In this document: positions 1 to 11,400 of the stretch, piece after piece
Layout: every line of letters starts with the position of its first letter
Numbering within the stretch: the stretch's first letter is position 1
Source: Sphaerosporella brunnea
Taxonomy: Eukaryota > Ascomycota > Pezizomycetes > Pezizales > Pyronemataceae
Assembly: GCA_008704415.1 (NCBI GenBank)
Contig: VXIS01000005.1
Span: forward strand, 248,001-312,000
DNA: 64,000 bases
Direction: 5' to 3'
Translations under genes and position numbers: made by a program
The notes under the pieces: model-generated
Databases searched by the model: none
What the model was told of the DNA's origin: nothing
What the model saw: the letters and a program-made list of their open reading frames with translations, nothing else

Positions 1-557
1 CGGAAGAAAAGGACACTAAGAATTGCGGCGACAATGAAAATGGCGACACCAGCAGCAGCCAAACCCGCAGTTGCGCCAGAGGACAATCCACCACTTGTGG
101 AGGCAGCACTGCTCACAGCGGCATGCGAAGCGGTGGAGGACGGAGTCTGCGAACCAGCCGAGGACCCAAGCGCGGTCAAGATGCTTGAGCTACTGGTTGT
201 GCTCGAGCCCTCTTGCAACGAACCTTCCTGGCGTCAGCCTTAAACATGTCGCAGACTTTAATGCAACTTACTGGATGTCTGAGTTGAAGTCGACTTGGCC
301 TGCGTTGTGGTCGCTAATGTCGTCCTTTGGGCAGTGGTTTTTTGATCGGGTGTACTCGTAGTCTTCGCTTCCTTTGTTCTTTGCGTCGATGATGGGGTTA
401 TCGCAACAGGCGCTCCAACTATTCCCCCTCCCACCGACCTAATCCCAGTCGCTGATGGATCGAAAAAGATCGTCTTGGTGACAACAGCGGGATTTCTCTT
501 TTCGTGGCGACGATGAGCGCGGTGGGCCCTCGCTCGGAGGTGACGATGTCCTTCCAT
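1..557 (-). CDS. Ser/Thr-rich single-pass membrane protein, C-terminus cut by window edge
   Basis: The ATG is at 557-555. The product opens with a His/Arg-rich stretch, then a VVTKTIFFDPSATG segment and a long Ser/Thr/Pro-rich stalk. A short intron joins this to the second exon. The donor is at 271 (GTAAGT) and the acceptor is either after 225 or after 212; both keep the frame, giving introns of 47 or 60 nt. The second exon continues Ser-rich and ends in a hydrophobic segment (GLAAAGVAIFIVAAILSVLFF) that reaches base 1, so the cytoplasmic tail is missing. No classical signal peptide is visible. The plan of basic N-terminus, mucin-like stalk and one membrane span is common in Pezizomycotina cell-surface or sensor-like proteins, but the exact family is not recognised. 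Confidence 0.6.
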
Positions 558-3500
558 GACGGATATTCTTCTATTATGATTTTATATTCGTGAAAACAAG
601 TGATCGAGTTGCTGATGTGTGTGATATTACCGCACCGGTGTTTACTGTTGCTATGCGAAGGAATGTCTGGAGTACTGCGTTTGCCCGAAACGAGTGGAAT
701 GTTGTGATTTGTTTGCTGATAAATGAAGGGCAGCAAACGTGGGGGAGAGCGGATTGTCGATTGCAACGGTTGGGTGGACCGGCGAGAACGACAACAACAA
801 GAGAGCAGAGGGTTGGCGGTGGGGGGGGGAGTAAAAGGGAGGGAAGGAGGAGGATGCATCCTTCTTTGGGGGGGGGGGTGGTTTGGTTGATGGTGTTGCT
901 GGGCACTGCATGATGCGAGTGCGCGCTCTCGGGGGGGGTGGTGAAACCGCAGGTGGAATCAGGCAGGGGATGTTCGATTGAGCGGTGCGATTGGCTGGCA
1001 GGGGGCAGGACGAAAAGAAGAGCAGCATCCTTGCTTGCGTTAAAATGAGATGACGAGCACATGTTGTTGATTGTTGGGCGGACTTGGTGGCGACGCAGCG
1101 GCGGCAGCAACGATGGACTCTGAATCTTGCCATCATCACAGTCATGATATCGATGCTCTTCGATCCACTCTACGGACTGGACAGAGACAGCAGCCAACGA
1201 GCATTGCCGAACAACCTCTACCCCGTTGGATATGATCTCGATTTTGTTCCGGCCACAATACCGATCGGGTCAACGGTGTCGATGCAGCCGTGGCGCTTCG
1301 CTTTCGGTTCAGCAAATTTAAACACAGTCGCACCAAGGCTGTGATATCGACATCGTATTCCAGGAAAAAGCACACACACAGGAAAGCCATCATGAAGAAA
1401 CTCGCCCTCGTCCATCCAGCAAAGCAACCAGCGATCACGATTCACAGATTCGCAAGCCGTAAAATTCTCCGCTTCCTGGAGCGAATACTAGACAGTGTGA
1501 AAGATCGTCGCTCATCGTAAAAGGCGCGGCACTAATGCAGGAACGCCTGCTGCGTCTCGCAGCCTTGTCCGTTCTCGTCAACCCCACCGAACGCCCCCCA
1601 ACTTTCGCCGACTCCGACTCCGAGTAGGGATGTCAAAAGACAGTGTCGGATGGTGGCGGACAGCCAGAACCAGCCCAAGGGGGTTCATTCATCATGCCTA
1701 TCAACTAAGCCTAATACGGCGGCTTCGAGTGATAAAACGTGCTTATATATATGTAATCTCACTCGAGGGGCCCGCAGCAGAGAGGATGCTCTCCGGAGGG
1801 AAGAGCAGCCGCCTTCGCTTTATGGGCTGTGCAAGGTAACAAGCTGCTGGGAGCCATATCTACCAAGATCCTGAAGGTTCCCCACATGGGACCTTGATTT
1901 ATCGGTCAAGCTACTGGCACGCCGACATCGAAGTTGATGAACAGTTAATTGGACCCTAGCCCTGAATCCGAAAGAATTAGGGCATAGGGCTTCGCACACG
2001 AGCGAGTGGAGGAAGAGCAAAGGTCTACAATGCCAGCGACCGGTTTGCCTTGCCGCAAGAAAAAAATATCGCGGTTACAAGAGAGAACAGCGCTTTTTTT
2101 TTTTACAATTACGAACACTATGACCTTCCTCTCTACAACGACGTCTGCAAGTCGCGTTCTTTATTCTCTTGCTCTGCAACAGAAAGTCGGACAAGTGCAT
2201 TTAGATGGCCCCTTGGATTGGGTCTAGAGTACACAGGCAGGAAGACTGCTGCGCCTGCGGGCAAGATTGTCACCTGCGGGCCAAATTTTTGGCTTTCTTC
2301 GCTGCTTCGTAGTTGATGGTGACGCTGTAGTGAAGGGAAACAGTGTCGATAATCTGGCGAGGCGTCGTTTCCTCCCACAACGACTTGGTCACGGTCTTCC
2401 TCCGGTTCCTGATCCCGAACTGCACACACCTGAAGGGAGAATCATTATGAGCACACACAATGATTTTCGAATGAGGTCTGACTTTTTAACACGGTAAGCA
2501 TGTATCCGGGTTGTTGGCCCAGCGTATTCATTGCCCGGTTGAAAGCATCGAAGTCATCAAAAAAAAAAAAAAAAAGAAAAAAAAATGAGTGCACCACTTG
2601 GGCGCTCGTAAGGGGGGTGTGGTGGTAACCACCTTGGCACGCGTACCGGAGCCGAAGGGGTGTCGGTATTTTCCAGTACCGAGGAAAACCGGCCCTTAAC
2701 GACCGCCCACGATACTGACAGGAAGCAACACATGGGCGGGCCCCACAAATTCCATCTTCGCTACCAAAAATCGGATTCCAGGCGTAATGTCGTTGTGCTC
2801 ACTAAGACCCCCAATGGGACCCTACAAAACATCCCTGATCGGTGCTCTTGCTGTTACCAAGAAGGGCACAACGAGATATTCTCTCTGATTTTCGCGTAAC
2901 CTCGCGCACATGTCTTTTGGCCCGGGTGTGGCGCAGCGGGCATCGGGGCCCCTCGAGGGTACTCTATGTTTGCCCACACTAGCAAATCGGCGGGCATTGC
3001 ATTGTAGCACCCGTTCTCTGCTAAGTCAGTTAGTGAAGGTGTAGCCGTCATTTAACTTGAATTAACTGGCTCGCGGTTCTAGGTGAAGCTGTTGTTACCA
3101 TGGCCTATCATCACCGCTTGTGCCTTGTCTTTCGGAAACCTGGGAAAGTTTTAAGAACGTATGTAGGAACACGCTTGGGAAGGTACTTTAGCTGCCTGGA
3201 ATAGATTGATCCACGAAAAATTCCCGCCCGGGAACATGTGTAAAGTGGGCTATGGATGTAACGGCAGAAGGGGCCGGCAAGGGGGGAGGGTGGGGGGTCC
3301 CTCACTCGGGCTGTGCGGTCTGGAGTCTGGAAGAAAGAAAAAAAAATGGCTCGTGTTTGTGAGTTAGAATTAGGCGCCTCTGACTCGCTCTGATTGGACA
3401 GCTACGCGCTCGATGCATCGACGATCACCAAACTCGCCGTGCCATAGAGGTAGTCTGCAAATCCACTGGTACTAAGTCTATCCTAGAGTATCAAGTACTC

Positions 3501-4849
3501 TAGAGCGCTTGACATTCTTGGAGGCGAGTTTAAAACGCAGAAGTTCCCTGCGTAATCATCGCAGATGTGGTGCTATGTAACACAGTCTGCCAGACTGCGC
3601 CGCACATCCCTTATCCGGCCCTTCGGGCCGCCCTTCGACATGAATAGCGGTGATCGATCGTGTAGGTACAAGAACCGCGTTAATTGCCGCTGTCATCAGG
3701 TTTGATATATCCTTTCCGCAACCTGTTAATGTTCCTGCAGGGCTCACGATCAGACGTACGCATTGACGGCTCGAACCCGTTATATGTATTGAGAAATGTT
3801 TTCCATCCTAGACGGGGGTCTCAGGCCGCATTTTGTCAACCACGAGTGATACCGAAAAGCAGCAATAAGAACCACCGGCTTTAGAAAATACTTGTAAGAC
3901 TTCGAGCACCATGTACCTAAGGAACCGGAGCCGTACTGTTATTCGCCCCAGTCAGTACATAGCACGAGCCGGCTACGGAATATTGAGGAGCTGAGCCAAA
4001 AACGATCTATAGCACCTTCCTTTGGTGCAACAAAGAAAATACCCAGCATTTGGGTGACCGTGTACACTGTAGTTACCATCCGAAATCTCGAAGGGGGGTA
4101 AGGTTGCGGCGCAGTGATTTCGCCTCAGGTTCTGATGCGTGATTCACGGTGACTCAGCCACCGTGCCCAACTGCGTCTCCAGTTCATCCAACTACAATCA
4201 CCTCCAACTTCAGCAGCGCGTAGCCACCCTCTACGCGGCGTTTCCCACCGGCGTGGCTTGAATACCGGTGATCAAAGCCCATCACGGTGCCAAGTCCCGT
4301 CTTTCTAGCACCGAAGTCCAGCATGAAACGCTTCTGGCCCGAGATCAAATATCCCGAGTGCAGCGGACCCAGGGAGATGTACCTTTTTTCCGCATACGGT
4401 ACTGGGCGCCGAGCGTGGAGATTAAAGAATCCGATACGACTGCTATTGGGAGGGGTATGTAATTTGACGGCGTGCGCATCCGAAGTGGGTAATTGTCATT
4501 GAGATCCTGAACATAATATTCGCCCCCTTGACAGAGCACTCGTACAAACAGGTAAGGAAGCGTCCGTCTGTCTGCAGCTATCCGGGCCTTGACCGAGTGC
4601 GTTACAGTGAATCACCCGTTCCACGTTGTAGAGATACGGATCATAGCCCTACGCCTCCATGACTTCTCAAATGCGTTCAGATTCCTACACAAACGAATCT
4701 AGTACGAAAGCTCTGAGCAAAAGCACACATGGCTTCGACAAGGCAAGTATTGATACTATTAAGTGGCACAGGGAATCATCCCTTCCTGTTTAAAGGCCAC
4801 TCATTTCCACGGAACGACCTTGGCAGCCTTCCACTACACTACTCCTAGG
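558..4849. other. Gene-poor stretch with no supported gene
   Basis: I see no coding region I can support. 558-1100 is the likely promoter of the minus-strand membrane protein and carries several G-runs (around 820-900 and 930) that create low-complexity open frames. 2557-2585 is an A-rich run that could be a retroelement tail, but no element body is recognisable in front of it. A small perfect hairpin (8-bp stem CTAGAGTA, 5-nt loop) lies at 3483-3503. The rest looks like old, decayed intergenic or repeat DNA. Confidence 0.5.
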
Positions 4850-5104
4850 CAGTGTTCTAAATAGCCAGCCGGCCGGGCTGGCTGCGTTGTGCTGTGTTGG
4901 GCTGATCAAAAAGCCGGGCTGGCTTTTTAAGTCGCAGCCCGGCCGGCTGGCTGAGGGCTTCATGAGCTGTTTGGGTGTACGGTCACAATATTGTTGCTTC
5001 ACTGGGTCTTGCTCTGTACTAATTCGCGCCTTTTACATACAAAGATGCAGCCCACAGCCAGCCTGACAGCCCGGGCTTTTTGGGGCCGGCTGTTGAGAAC
5101 ACTG
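4850..5104. mobile_element. hAT-type MITE, 255 bp, with 8-bp target-site duplication
   Basis: The element starts with CAGTGTTCTAAATAGCC and ends with the related inverted sequence GGCTGTTGAGAACACTG. It is flanked on both sides by the identical 8-mer CTCCTAGG (4842-4849 and 5105-5112). CAGTG termini plus an 8-bp duplication are the hAT superfamily signature. The interior is GC-rich and built of GCCGG/GGCTGG blocks. It has no coding capacity, so it is non-autonomous. A relative of nearly the same length lies at 49793-50043. Confidence 0.85.
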
Positions 5105-5804
5105 CTCCTAGGTTCCTCCTCAAGGAATGCCTTCAGATGTTGCCGGCTCGGTCCGAGTGCCAGTGTGTGATATACACCAGAGCGTGGCGATTCCCATAAG
5201 ATAACTACCAACCAACCTAAAGAGTGCACAAGAGAAAGACGGCTTCTATGTAGGGGGCAAAAAGCATACTTCAAGCCTACTAAGTATGACGACAAATTTG
5301 GTATAAACCGGCGGACAGTTTGCTGCAGCAATTAACATATAGGTGTGATGTGGTATCGGGAAAACTGTACTATCATGACCAAGACTTTAGGATATTATCA
5401 ATGAATCCGAAGGACGCATATGAGCTCAAGCAGTCGCGATTGTGTACTCGCGTCGATTAAAAAAGATCGAATCACGTGACTCTGATACACAATTTTGAGC
5501 TTTTTTAAAAGACGCGAGTACATACGAGTTATATGTGTACCCCACACGGTGATTGCTCTAGAGGGCGTGGGTAGGGCCCTGGCTTAGATACAGCGCAAGA
5601 CCAAGTCTGTCCCCACCACGCCATGATGAAGCCGCAAAGACGAAAGTGTGCGGGCACAAGTTCTCACTCGCCGCTTGCTTCAACGCCTCAAACTAGCTCA
5701 AGAAAGTAAATAGACACTAAAAGATTCGCTATTCGTAATAATGTCCATGGTCAGGCTCGCTTGGGGGCAAGAATATTTTTTTTATCAAAAAATAATAAAA
5801 CCTT
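5105..5804. other. Intergenic, with one small inverted repeat
   Basis: No gene is supported. A short palindromic unit has arms TGTGTACTCGCGTC (5441-5454) and GACGCGAGTACATA (5511-5524). A second inverted pair, ATTGTGTA and TACACAAT, lies inside it. It may be a decayed MITE, but no target duplication could be assigned. Confidence 0.4.
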
Positions 5805-5931
5805 CCGCCCCCCAGCCGAGTAGGGCAGCGAGGAAGCCCAGGAATCGAACCGGTGCACCCCAGCTGTAAAGGGATGCCTCCCCCCCCCCCCAACAGTTTA
5901 TCTATACTGTTGGGCCACGGGGGGCTTGTGG
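5805..5931 (-). repeat. tRNA-like repeat, possible SINE, abutting the Mutator-like element
   Basis: Read on the minus strand, the segment has an A-box-like TGGCCCAACAG near 5925 and a B-box-like GGTTCGATTCC near 5840-5850. A T/A-rich tail follows at about 5770-5800. The spacing suits an internal RNA polymerase III promoter. However, the T-arm and anticodon stems do not pair well, so this is not a working tRNA. A tRNA-derived SINE or a tRNA pseudogene is possible. The C/G-run at 5881-5892 also weakens the reading. Confidence 0.3.
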
Positions 5932-6976
5932 TATTTGTTAAGACGGCATATGTCCAGCATACCACCCCGAAACCTTCGAAAAGAGCAGGGTACCACCGAA
6001 TCCTTGAGTTGTCCACAATACCACATCATAACGAGAGCGTAAAGTGCGGTAATGCTCTGATCACGGTGATTTCTATTGCTAGCTACGTACTCTACATATG
6101 CGGGCGGATACAGGTACGCGCATTATGGCCGTCCGTGCCACTGCAAACCCCGCAGCGTCGTGGCGCGCGGTCAGAAACTTCGTCGCGACCCTCGTTCACA
6201 CGCTTGTTCCGTTGTCTAGGTGCTTCATAATTGTGCATGCGCTTCTTCTTCGGACGTCCAGGAGGCGGTCCTGCTACATTTTTATGCCGGGGGAATTGGA
6301 TTGATAAGCCGCCCCGACAACAGTCGAAAGACGTAGACATGAAAGCACAAAATCCACGGGAGCTGAATTCAAGCGGTGCATGACCGAGAGCGCATGTCCA
6401 CACTGCACTTGATGTTTTTTCAAACCTGCAGCAAGTACAAGCACGTTCTCCAAATCCACGAGGAATCCGGCTCCGTCGTGGGTTTGAGTGACCTTGGAAG
6501 CGCACACCACATCCTGCGACAGCAGCCCAAGCGTGAATTCTTGCCTTGAAGTCCTGGAAAGTGCTGAACAACTCCCCTCGCTCTAGCACTTTGCTTTGGA
6601 CTGTCACGCTCAAAAGGTTCGAACCCGCTGCATTAGAGCCCGCTGCATCCACGCACTGATACACTGTTGCCATCTTAACGGGTAAATTGCCGACCCACAG
6701 GTAAGAGAAGTAGCAGAAGTAGCGAGATTAGTGACGGTGGGAGGGGGGTCATTGCAAGGCAATAAGGATAGTACGTCCGGCGGGTGGAGGGATGGGGTAC
6801 GCCAGGAAGATTCGGGAATGCAGTGGAAGAGGTCCTACATTCAACGGGGATTGACGTTCACGGAATGGGAGATCGCTCATGATGTGGTATCCTGGACAAG
6901 TCAAAAATTCGGTGGTATCCTGCTCTTTTCAAAGGTTTCGGGGTGGTATGCTGGACATATGCCGTTGTTAAGAACT
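5932..6976 (-). mobile_element. Mutator-like (MULE) element remnant with about 100-bp terminal inverted repeats
   Basis: Two arms, 5932-6040 and 6874-6976, are inverted copies of each other over about 100 bp with scattered mismatches; both contain GGCATATGTCCAGCATACCA. Each arm carries ATACCAC-like motifs three times. Between them, on the minus strand (about 6673-6092), lies the decayed C-terminal part of a transposase. Long inverted repeats plus a SWIM-type transposase define Mutator-like elements. Most of the transposase is absent, so this is an internally deleted copy. I could not identify the flanking target duplication (usually about 9 bp). Confidence 0.75.
6092..6673 (-). pseudogene. 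MULE transposase C-terminal fragment: broken SWIM zinc finger plus zinc knuckle
   Basis: One open frame of 193 codons ends with a basic GPPPGRPKKKR segment and a zinc knuckle, CGVCSGTDGHNARTC (C-x2-C-x5-H-x4-C), as in MULE transposase tails. Upstream, the SWIM motif is split over two frames. In one frame the segment ACTCCRFEK supplies CxC. In the other frame (6274-6510) KKHQVQCGHALSVMHRL supplies CxH. Two compensating shifts are needed to join them, one at about 6450 and one at the A-run at about 6415-6420. The DDE catalytic core is absent, so the product cannot be active. Confidence 0.7.
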
Positions 6977-8129
6977 ATGGAGGGTATCGAATTGTTCTCA
7001 AACCCGAACGCTCGCTCCCAAAGGAAAGTGAAGAATCACCAAACTCATCTTCCACCCCCAGCGTATCCATCTCCGTCTTCACCTCCTTCCTCCCCAACCG
7101 TTCCCGCTCGACAACCTTCTTCTTCCCCCTCCTCTGGATCATCCTTATAAATAATCCCTTTTGTCTCCTCGCTGATGGTCACAGTGCCAAACGCGCTGCT
7201 TCTCCTCGCACTGGCATGAATCCACATCCTTCGAGCTTTCAACCCACCCGCCACGTCCAGCAGTAAAACTCTCAGTAAAAGCATAACGGCCAAAAACACC
7301 AGGAAGCAACATGATCGCAGCAACAAAATCGTCGAGTAGGGGTGAGGAGTCTGAGGAGCTGCCCGCGTTTTGAGAGAGGATGATGGCTCTGAAAGGCACT
7401 GGGCGATATAAGTTGAGACTATCCTTCAAGGTTGTATTGTGATCCAGCCTATTGTGAATTCATCAGGGCGAAGAAGTCCAACGGTTTTCCAACTGTAAAG
7501 ATAAGTACCTACATAAGTACTCAAGCATTCAATTCCGTATTGGCCTGCTGCGGCTGTTTTTCTCCCTTCTCCCTCGCGTTTTGAATCTCGGGCTAGATAG
7601 GTAAAGTACGAAGGCTGTCTCGCTCGAAACCGCGGGGCGTATGTAAGTACCTTTTTTTGCTTCTTGCATAAATACACCGAATATAGTTCCCCGTCCCCTA
7701 GCCACCGGGCTATCCCATTACATGCGCCTGCCACATCCTGCTCTAAAGTTTCCCTATCGGGAGGAGCCTGACGTCGACTCCGAATTGGGCTCCTCTGTGA
7801 GGCCGGGGTCCGCTCCCCATTCTTGCCACCTGTTTTGGCCGACCATAACCCTACCTCCTCCTCTTCCAAGGGGCGTACGTACATTTTACAGCAGTTACAG
7901 AAACCGGAGGCTAAACGGAATTCTGGGAGAGTGTTGTTTTAGCGCCAAATTAGAGAAGAGCAGTTGGTCTCTATGTTTCTTCCCGGGAGGTGATTGGTTG
8001 GAGATGCGGGCTTGGATCTTATGGCTGACCGTGGCCGCCACCAAATCGCAATTCCGGCCGACGACCGAAGCAAAACAAATATTCCCCTGTACTCTCGTTT
8101 GGCCTCCCGTTTCTGCAACTGCTGTAATA
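6977..8129. other. Intergenic, with GTAC-core repeats
   Basis: No gene is supported. The stretch 7045-7140 is C/T-rich and creates Pro/Ser-rich and Glu/Gly-rich shadow frames. TAAGTACCT-type motifs occur near 7500-7520 and 7640-7650, and similar motifs recur elsewhere in the window in non-coding DNA. Confidence 0.4.
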
Positions 8130-8244
8130 CCGTATTATCTCTGTACTAAGGCAATGTGGCTAAGTGACTTTGCCATGAGGCCGAGTGACTTCTCCACAGA
8201 GCGCAATGACTTTGCCACATTGCCTTAGTACCGAGATAATACGG
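8130..8244. mobile_element. Hairpin MITE of the CCGTA family, 115 bp, TA target duplication
   Basis: The left end TA|CCGTATTATCTCTGTAC and right end GAGATAATACGG|TA are inverted repeats that continue inward through AAGGCAATGTGGC (and GCCACATTGCCTT), so the arms cover about 35 bp each. The interior repeats the module GTGGC(A/T)AAGTGACTT in both orientations. The flanking TA dinucleotides (8128-8129 and 8245-8246) fit a Tc1/mariner-type target. It lies 163 bp before the Listerin start codon. Confidence 0.8.
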
Positions 8245-8408
8245 TATGTACCTAAGTACCTTTTAAGCTCACCAACGAGTGACTTTTAGTGACGCCAAAG
8301 CTTTGAAATGCCCGCTTCGTGTAACCCTGGCTAATGGTGGGGTTGTGCACTGCGTCATTGTCCCTGGACTTTGACTCATTTTGACACGGATTGGAAACAA
8401 CTTATACA

Positions 8409-11400
8409 ATGAGCGGCAAGAAACGAACACCCATACGCAGCGGCGGTACGTCATTTGGCAGCCAATCTTTCGGCGGATCACCAGCAATGAGCGGCTTTGG
8501 ATTCAGCTCTACAACCACCTCTGTGCTCTCTTTCATCGGCGAACCACCAGACCTATCCCAGATCTCCGACTCGTCGGTGGTGGTGCTATTCAAAGGCTTA
8601 CCAAAGAAGGAGGAGGTCACGAAAGTTAAAGCGTTGGAGGGTCTTTTGACTGCTGTTGAGGGCGTCAGCGACGTCGAGGAAGCTGTGTTGAGCGCATGGG
8701 TCGGTTCCTACGTGCCCGACTGTCTGTCGGAATACTAACCAGCTGCAGGTCCGAGCATATCCAATCCTCTCGATCGATGTATCTGCGCGCGTTCGCCGCC
8801 TCGCGAATACCCTCCAGGGCGCGATCGGAGCAAAGAGCGGGAAGCGACTAGCGCGACACATGCCGAAGATCGTCGGACCATGGCTATGCGGACTGTTCGA
8901 TAGCGACCGAGCGAGTGCGGGGGCAACTCAAGAGTCACTGCTGAAAGTATTCAAGAGTGAGGAGAAGCTTAAGAACTTATGGAAGGTGTTTCAAAGCGCA
9001 GTGCTGGACTTTTGCAAGACTACTATTGCGTTGGAAACTGTTTACACGCTTAGCGATGAGAGGTGGGTTCTGCCAGATGACGCGGAGGCCAAATTTGCGA
9101 GGGTTATGGCAACATGCTGTCTTGGAGTCGCCTACATGATCGAGAATCTCTCAGATGAGGAACTGCAACAGCTGGATGAGAGTTATCAGGAGTTTTGGGC
9201 CGAGCAGACATTGTGGACGTTTGCATTCCATGCGGATCCATTTTTGAGGCGGTCGGCGTACCGTTTGCTATTAGTAGGACTGGAGAAGCGGCCAGAATGG
9301 ACAACCTCAAACCTTGAGATGATCTCTACAGCACTAATCATGAAAGCACCAGCAAAGTCACAAGTCGGCTCCGTATCGGTGTACTTCGAAGTTCTAGAAG
9401 CGCTTACTAGACGGCTCCCAGACGCTTGGAAACTGGCAAAACCTTCGAAAAAGAAGGGTCCTCTAGCCCAGTTTGTGGCTTTTGTGGAGCGGGGCAGTCA
9501 TACAGCGCCTCCGACCTTCTGGAGCCAGCTTGCCAGTATTTTTGCTGTGGTCCCGAAGGAGACATTGGCAGAGAATGAGGATGCAGCAAAGGGTGTGCTA
9601 ACAGGGATTTTGAATGGGATAAAAGTTGGACCGGAGCCTCGAAGTCACCTACCGGCTGCTTGGGGGTGTTATTGGGATGTGTGCTATCAATTTCTTGAGT
9701 TCAAGCTGCCGTGGTCCGGTTTTGATGAATCAGTGCTCCAGGATTTTATGCTCCCTGTTTATCAGGGATACCTGCTGGATAACCAGCCGAAGGAACGCTT
9801 CATCATCCCTCAGGATGACAGTGTCGTTGCTGCTGTGTGCGGAAACGGTCTAATGAAACTCCATCGTGCAGGGCAAGACACCACATTCAAGTTCTTGGGT
9901 CAGGTTTGGGGGAAGGTGCAGGACTCCATTATCGATACTCTGAAGTCTGAGCGGAGTGGCACCGAGGGAAGCGCGGTGGGACGATGCGGGGAGAGATGGG
10001 TGAGGCTGATGGTCGGGGTACTCAAACAGCTCCCTCGGGACGGGGTTGTTTACGATGCTGTCATCAAGAGCAATGTTGGAATACTCGCAGAATTGATTGA
10101 GACTTTACTAGTAACAAACGGTACCGTGTCTCTCCCTCTGTCCGCAATGTGATCGCTCATAGAATCATAGGTAAGGCCACTGGGTCGGCTGTTTTTGCTG
10201 AGCAGCTACTCGCCAAACTGGGTGCGGAGGCCCTAGCAAGCGATCGTGCACGCGAAGTCGCTGGTGATTTCTTCCTCGAGAAGCTACGGGGTTTGCTCGA
10301 GCCAATCACCATCGAGCCACTTCTGTCAGCGTTTGTATCGTATGGTGCTCATAGCGAGGCTGCTTCATTCTCGGAACCTTGGAAGAAGATGATCCATGCG
10401 TTGATGATGTCTGAGCTACCTAAGGACAAGAAGGAGGATGCTATCACATTACTTATCGACTCTGCCTCTGGCAGCTTGTCGGATAAAGTATCGCCAGTGC
10501 CTGAACTGGACAGCTACATTGTCAACAAGATGAGATCGTCCTTGCCTGAGAAAGAGCCAACCAATGCCTGGAAACTAGTTAAGAATGCGCTCAAAGCTCG
10601 AAGTGAGTTTCGAATGGCTTATACGAAATTCTTGCTGATTTTTTGCAGACAACGTGTTTTCCCAGGATGCCACATCGAAGATACTGGTCGAGATGATGGA
10701 GAACCTGAGTATCGAGGCAACACCAGACACGACTGCCTTTCCCAAGATGCTCGATGCTATCTCTGATACCAATCCCGAAAAATTGCTGCCGTTCGTCGAG
10801 TCACCACATGGGAAGGAACTGATCTCGAAGCTGCTAGCTCTGGCCAACTCACCGGATACCAACACTGCCCATGCCGCCGGGCGCCTCAGGCATGCCATCG
10901 ACGATACTGTGGCGGGCTCTTCAAGTGTCAGTGTTGAGAAGCTTGCTGAAGTTACGGCTGACAACATTTGCGCGAGCGTGCGGCAGCCTACCAGCGAGCA
11001 TCTATCGTAAGTGTTGTTGACCTGTTACCGTAGCGCAGGTAGCTAATTGCCAACAGGACCGATTACCTGGCCATGAAGGCTTGCGCCCTGATCAAGGAGG
11101 CAGAGGTAGCTCGGAACAAGAGCCTAGGGGTTCTCTACGAGAAACTGTTGTTCTCTAACGACGAATGGGAGGCAACAATTCGCCCATTCCTTCTGGAAGT
11201 GAAGAACCCCTCGCTGGCTATCTCGAATTCTCTTGCCGGGGGTATCTTTTTCGTGGAGAACGAGCCTGTTGAGGGCGCCAGCACAACCTGGAATTCCGAG
11301 GGATACTCGAAAATTCTGAGGATGTCGTTGTTTGTCACAAAGTTCATCGATGCGGTTCGAAACACCAGTGATACATGGGTCATAGAGATTGAAAAGGTGT

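Noticed and set aside
574..1197. Long minus-strand open frame (207 codons) upstream of the membrane protein gene
   Set aside because: Its composition is dominated by Pro/Leu/Ser/His from G-runs on the opposite strand, other frames there are equally open, and no domain is visible.
3760..3785. Another B-box-like sequence on the minus strand
   Set aside because: No tRNA arms can be folded around it.
4287..4502. Plus-strand frame containing a Trp/Pro/Gly-rich segment that looked like a PUA- or EVE-type fragment
   Set aside because: Resemblance is too weak to name; no start, no continuation and no conserved motif could be shown.
6600..6620. GGTTCGAACCC, a perfect B-box-like 11-mer
   Set aside because: It lies inside the MULE-derived frame and has no A-box or cloverleaf partner.
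7426..7884. Minus-strand frame of 152 codons
   Set aside because: No recognisable motif, no splice context, and it lies in repeat-rich DNA next to a MITE.
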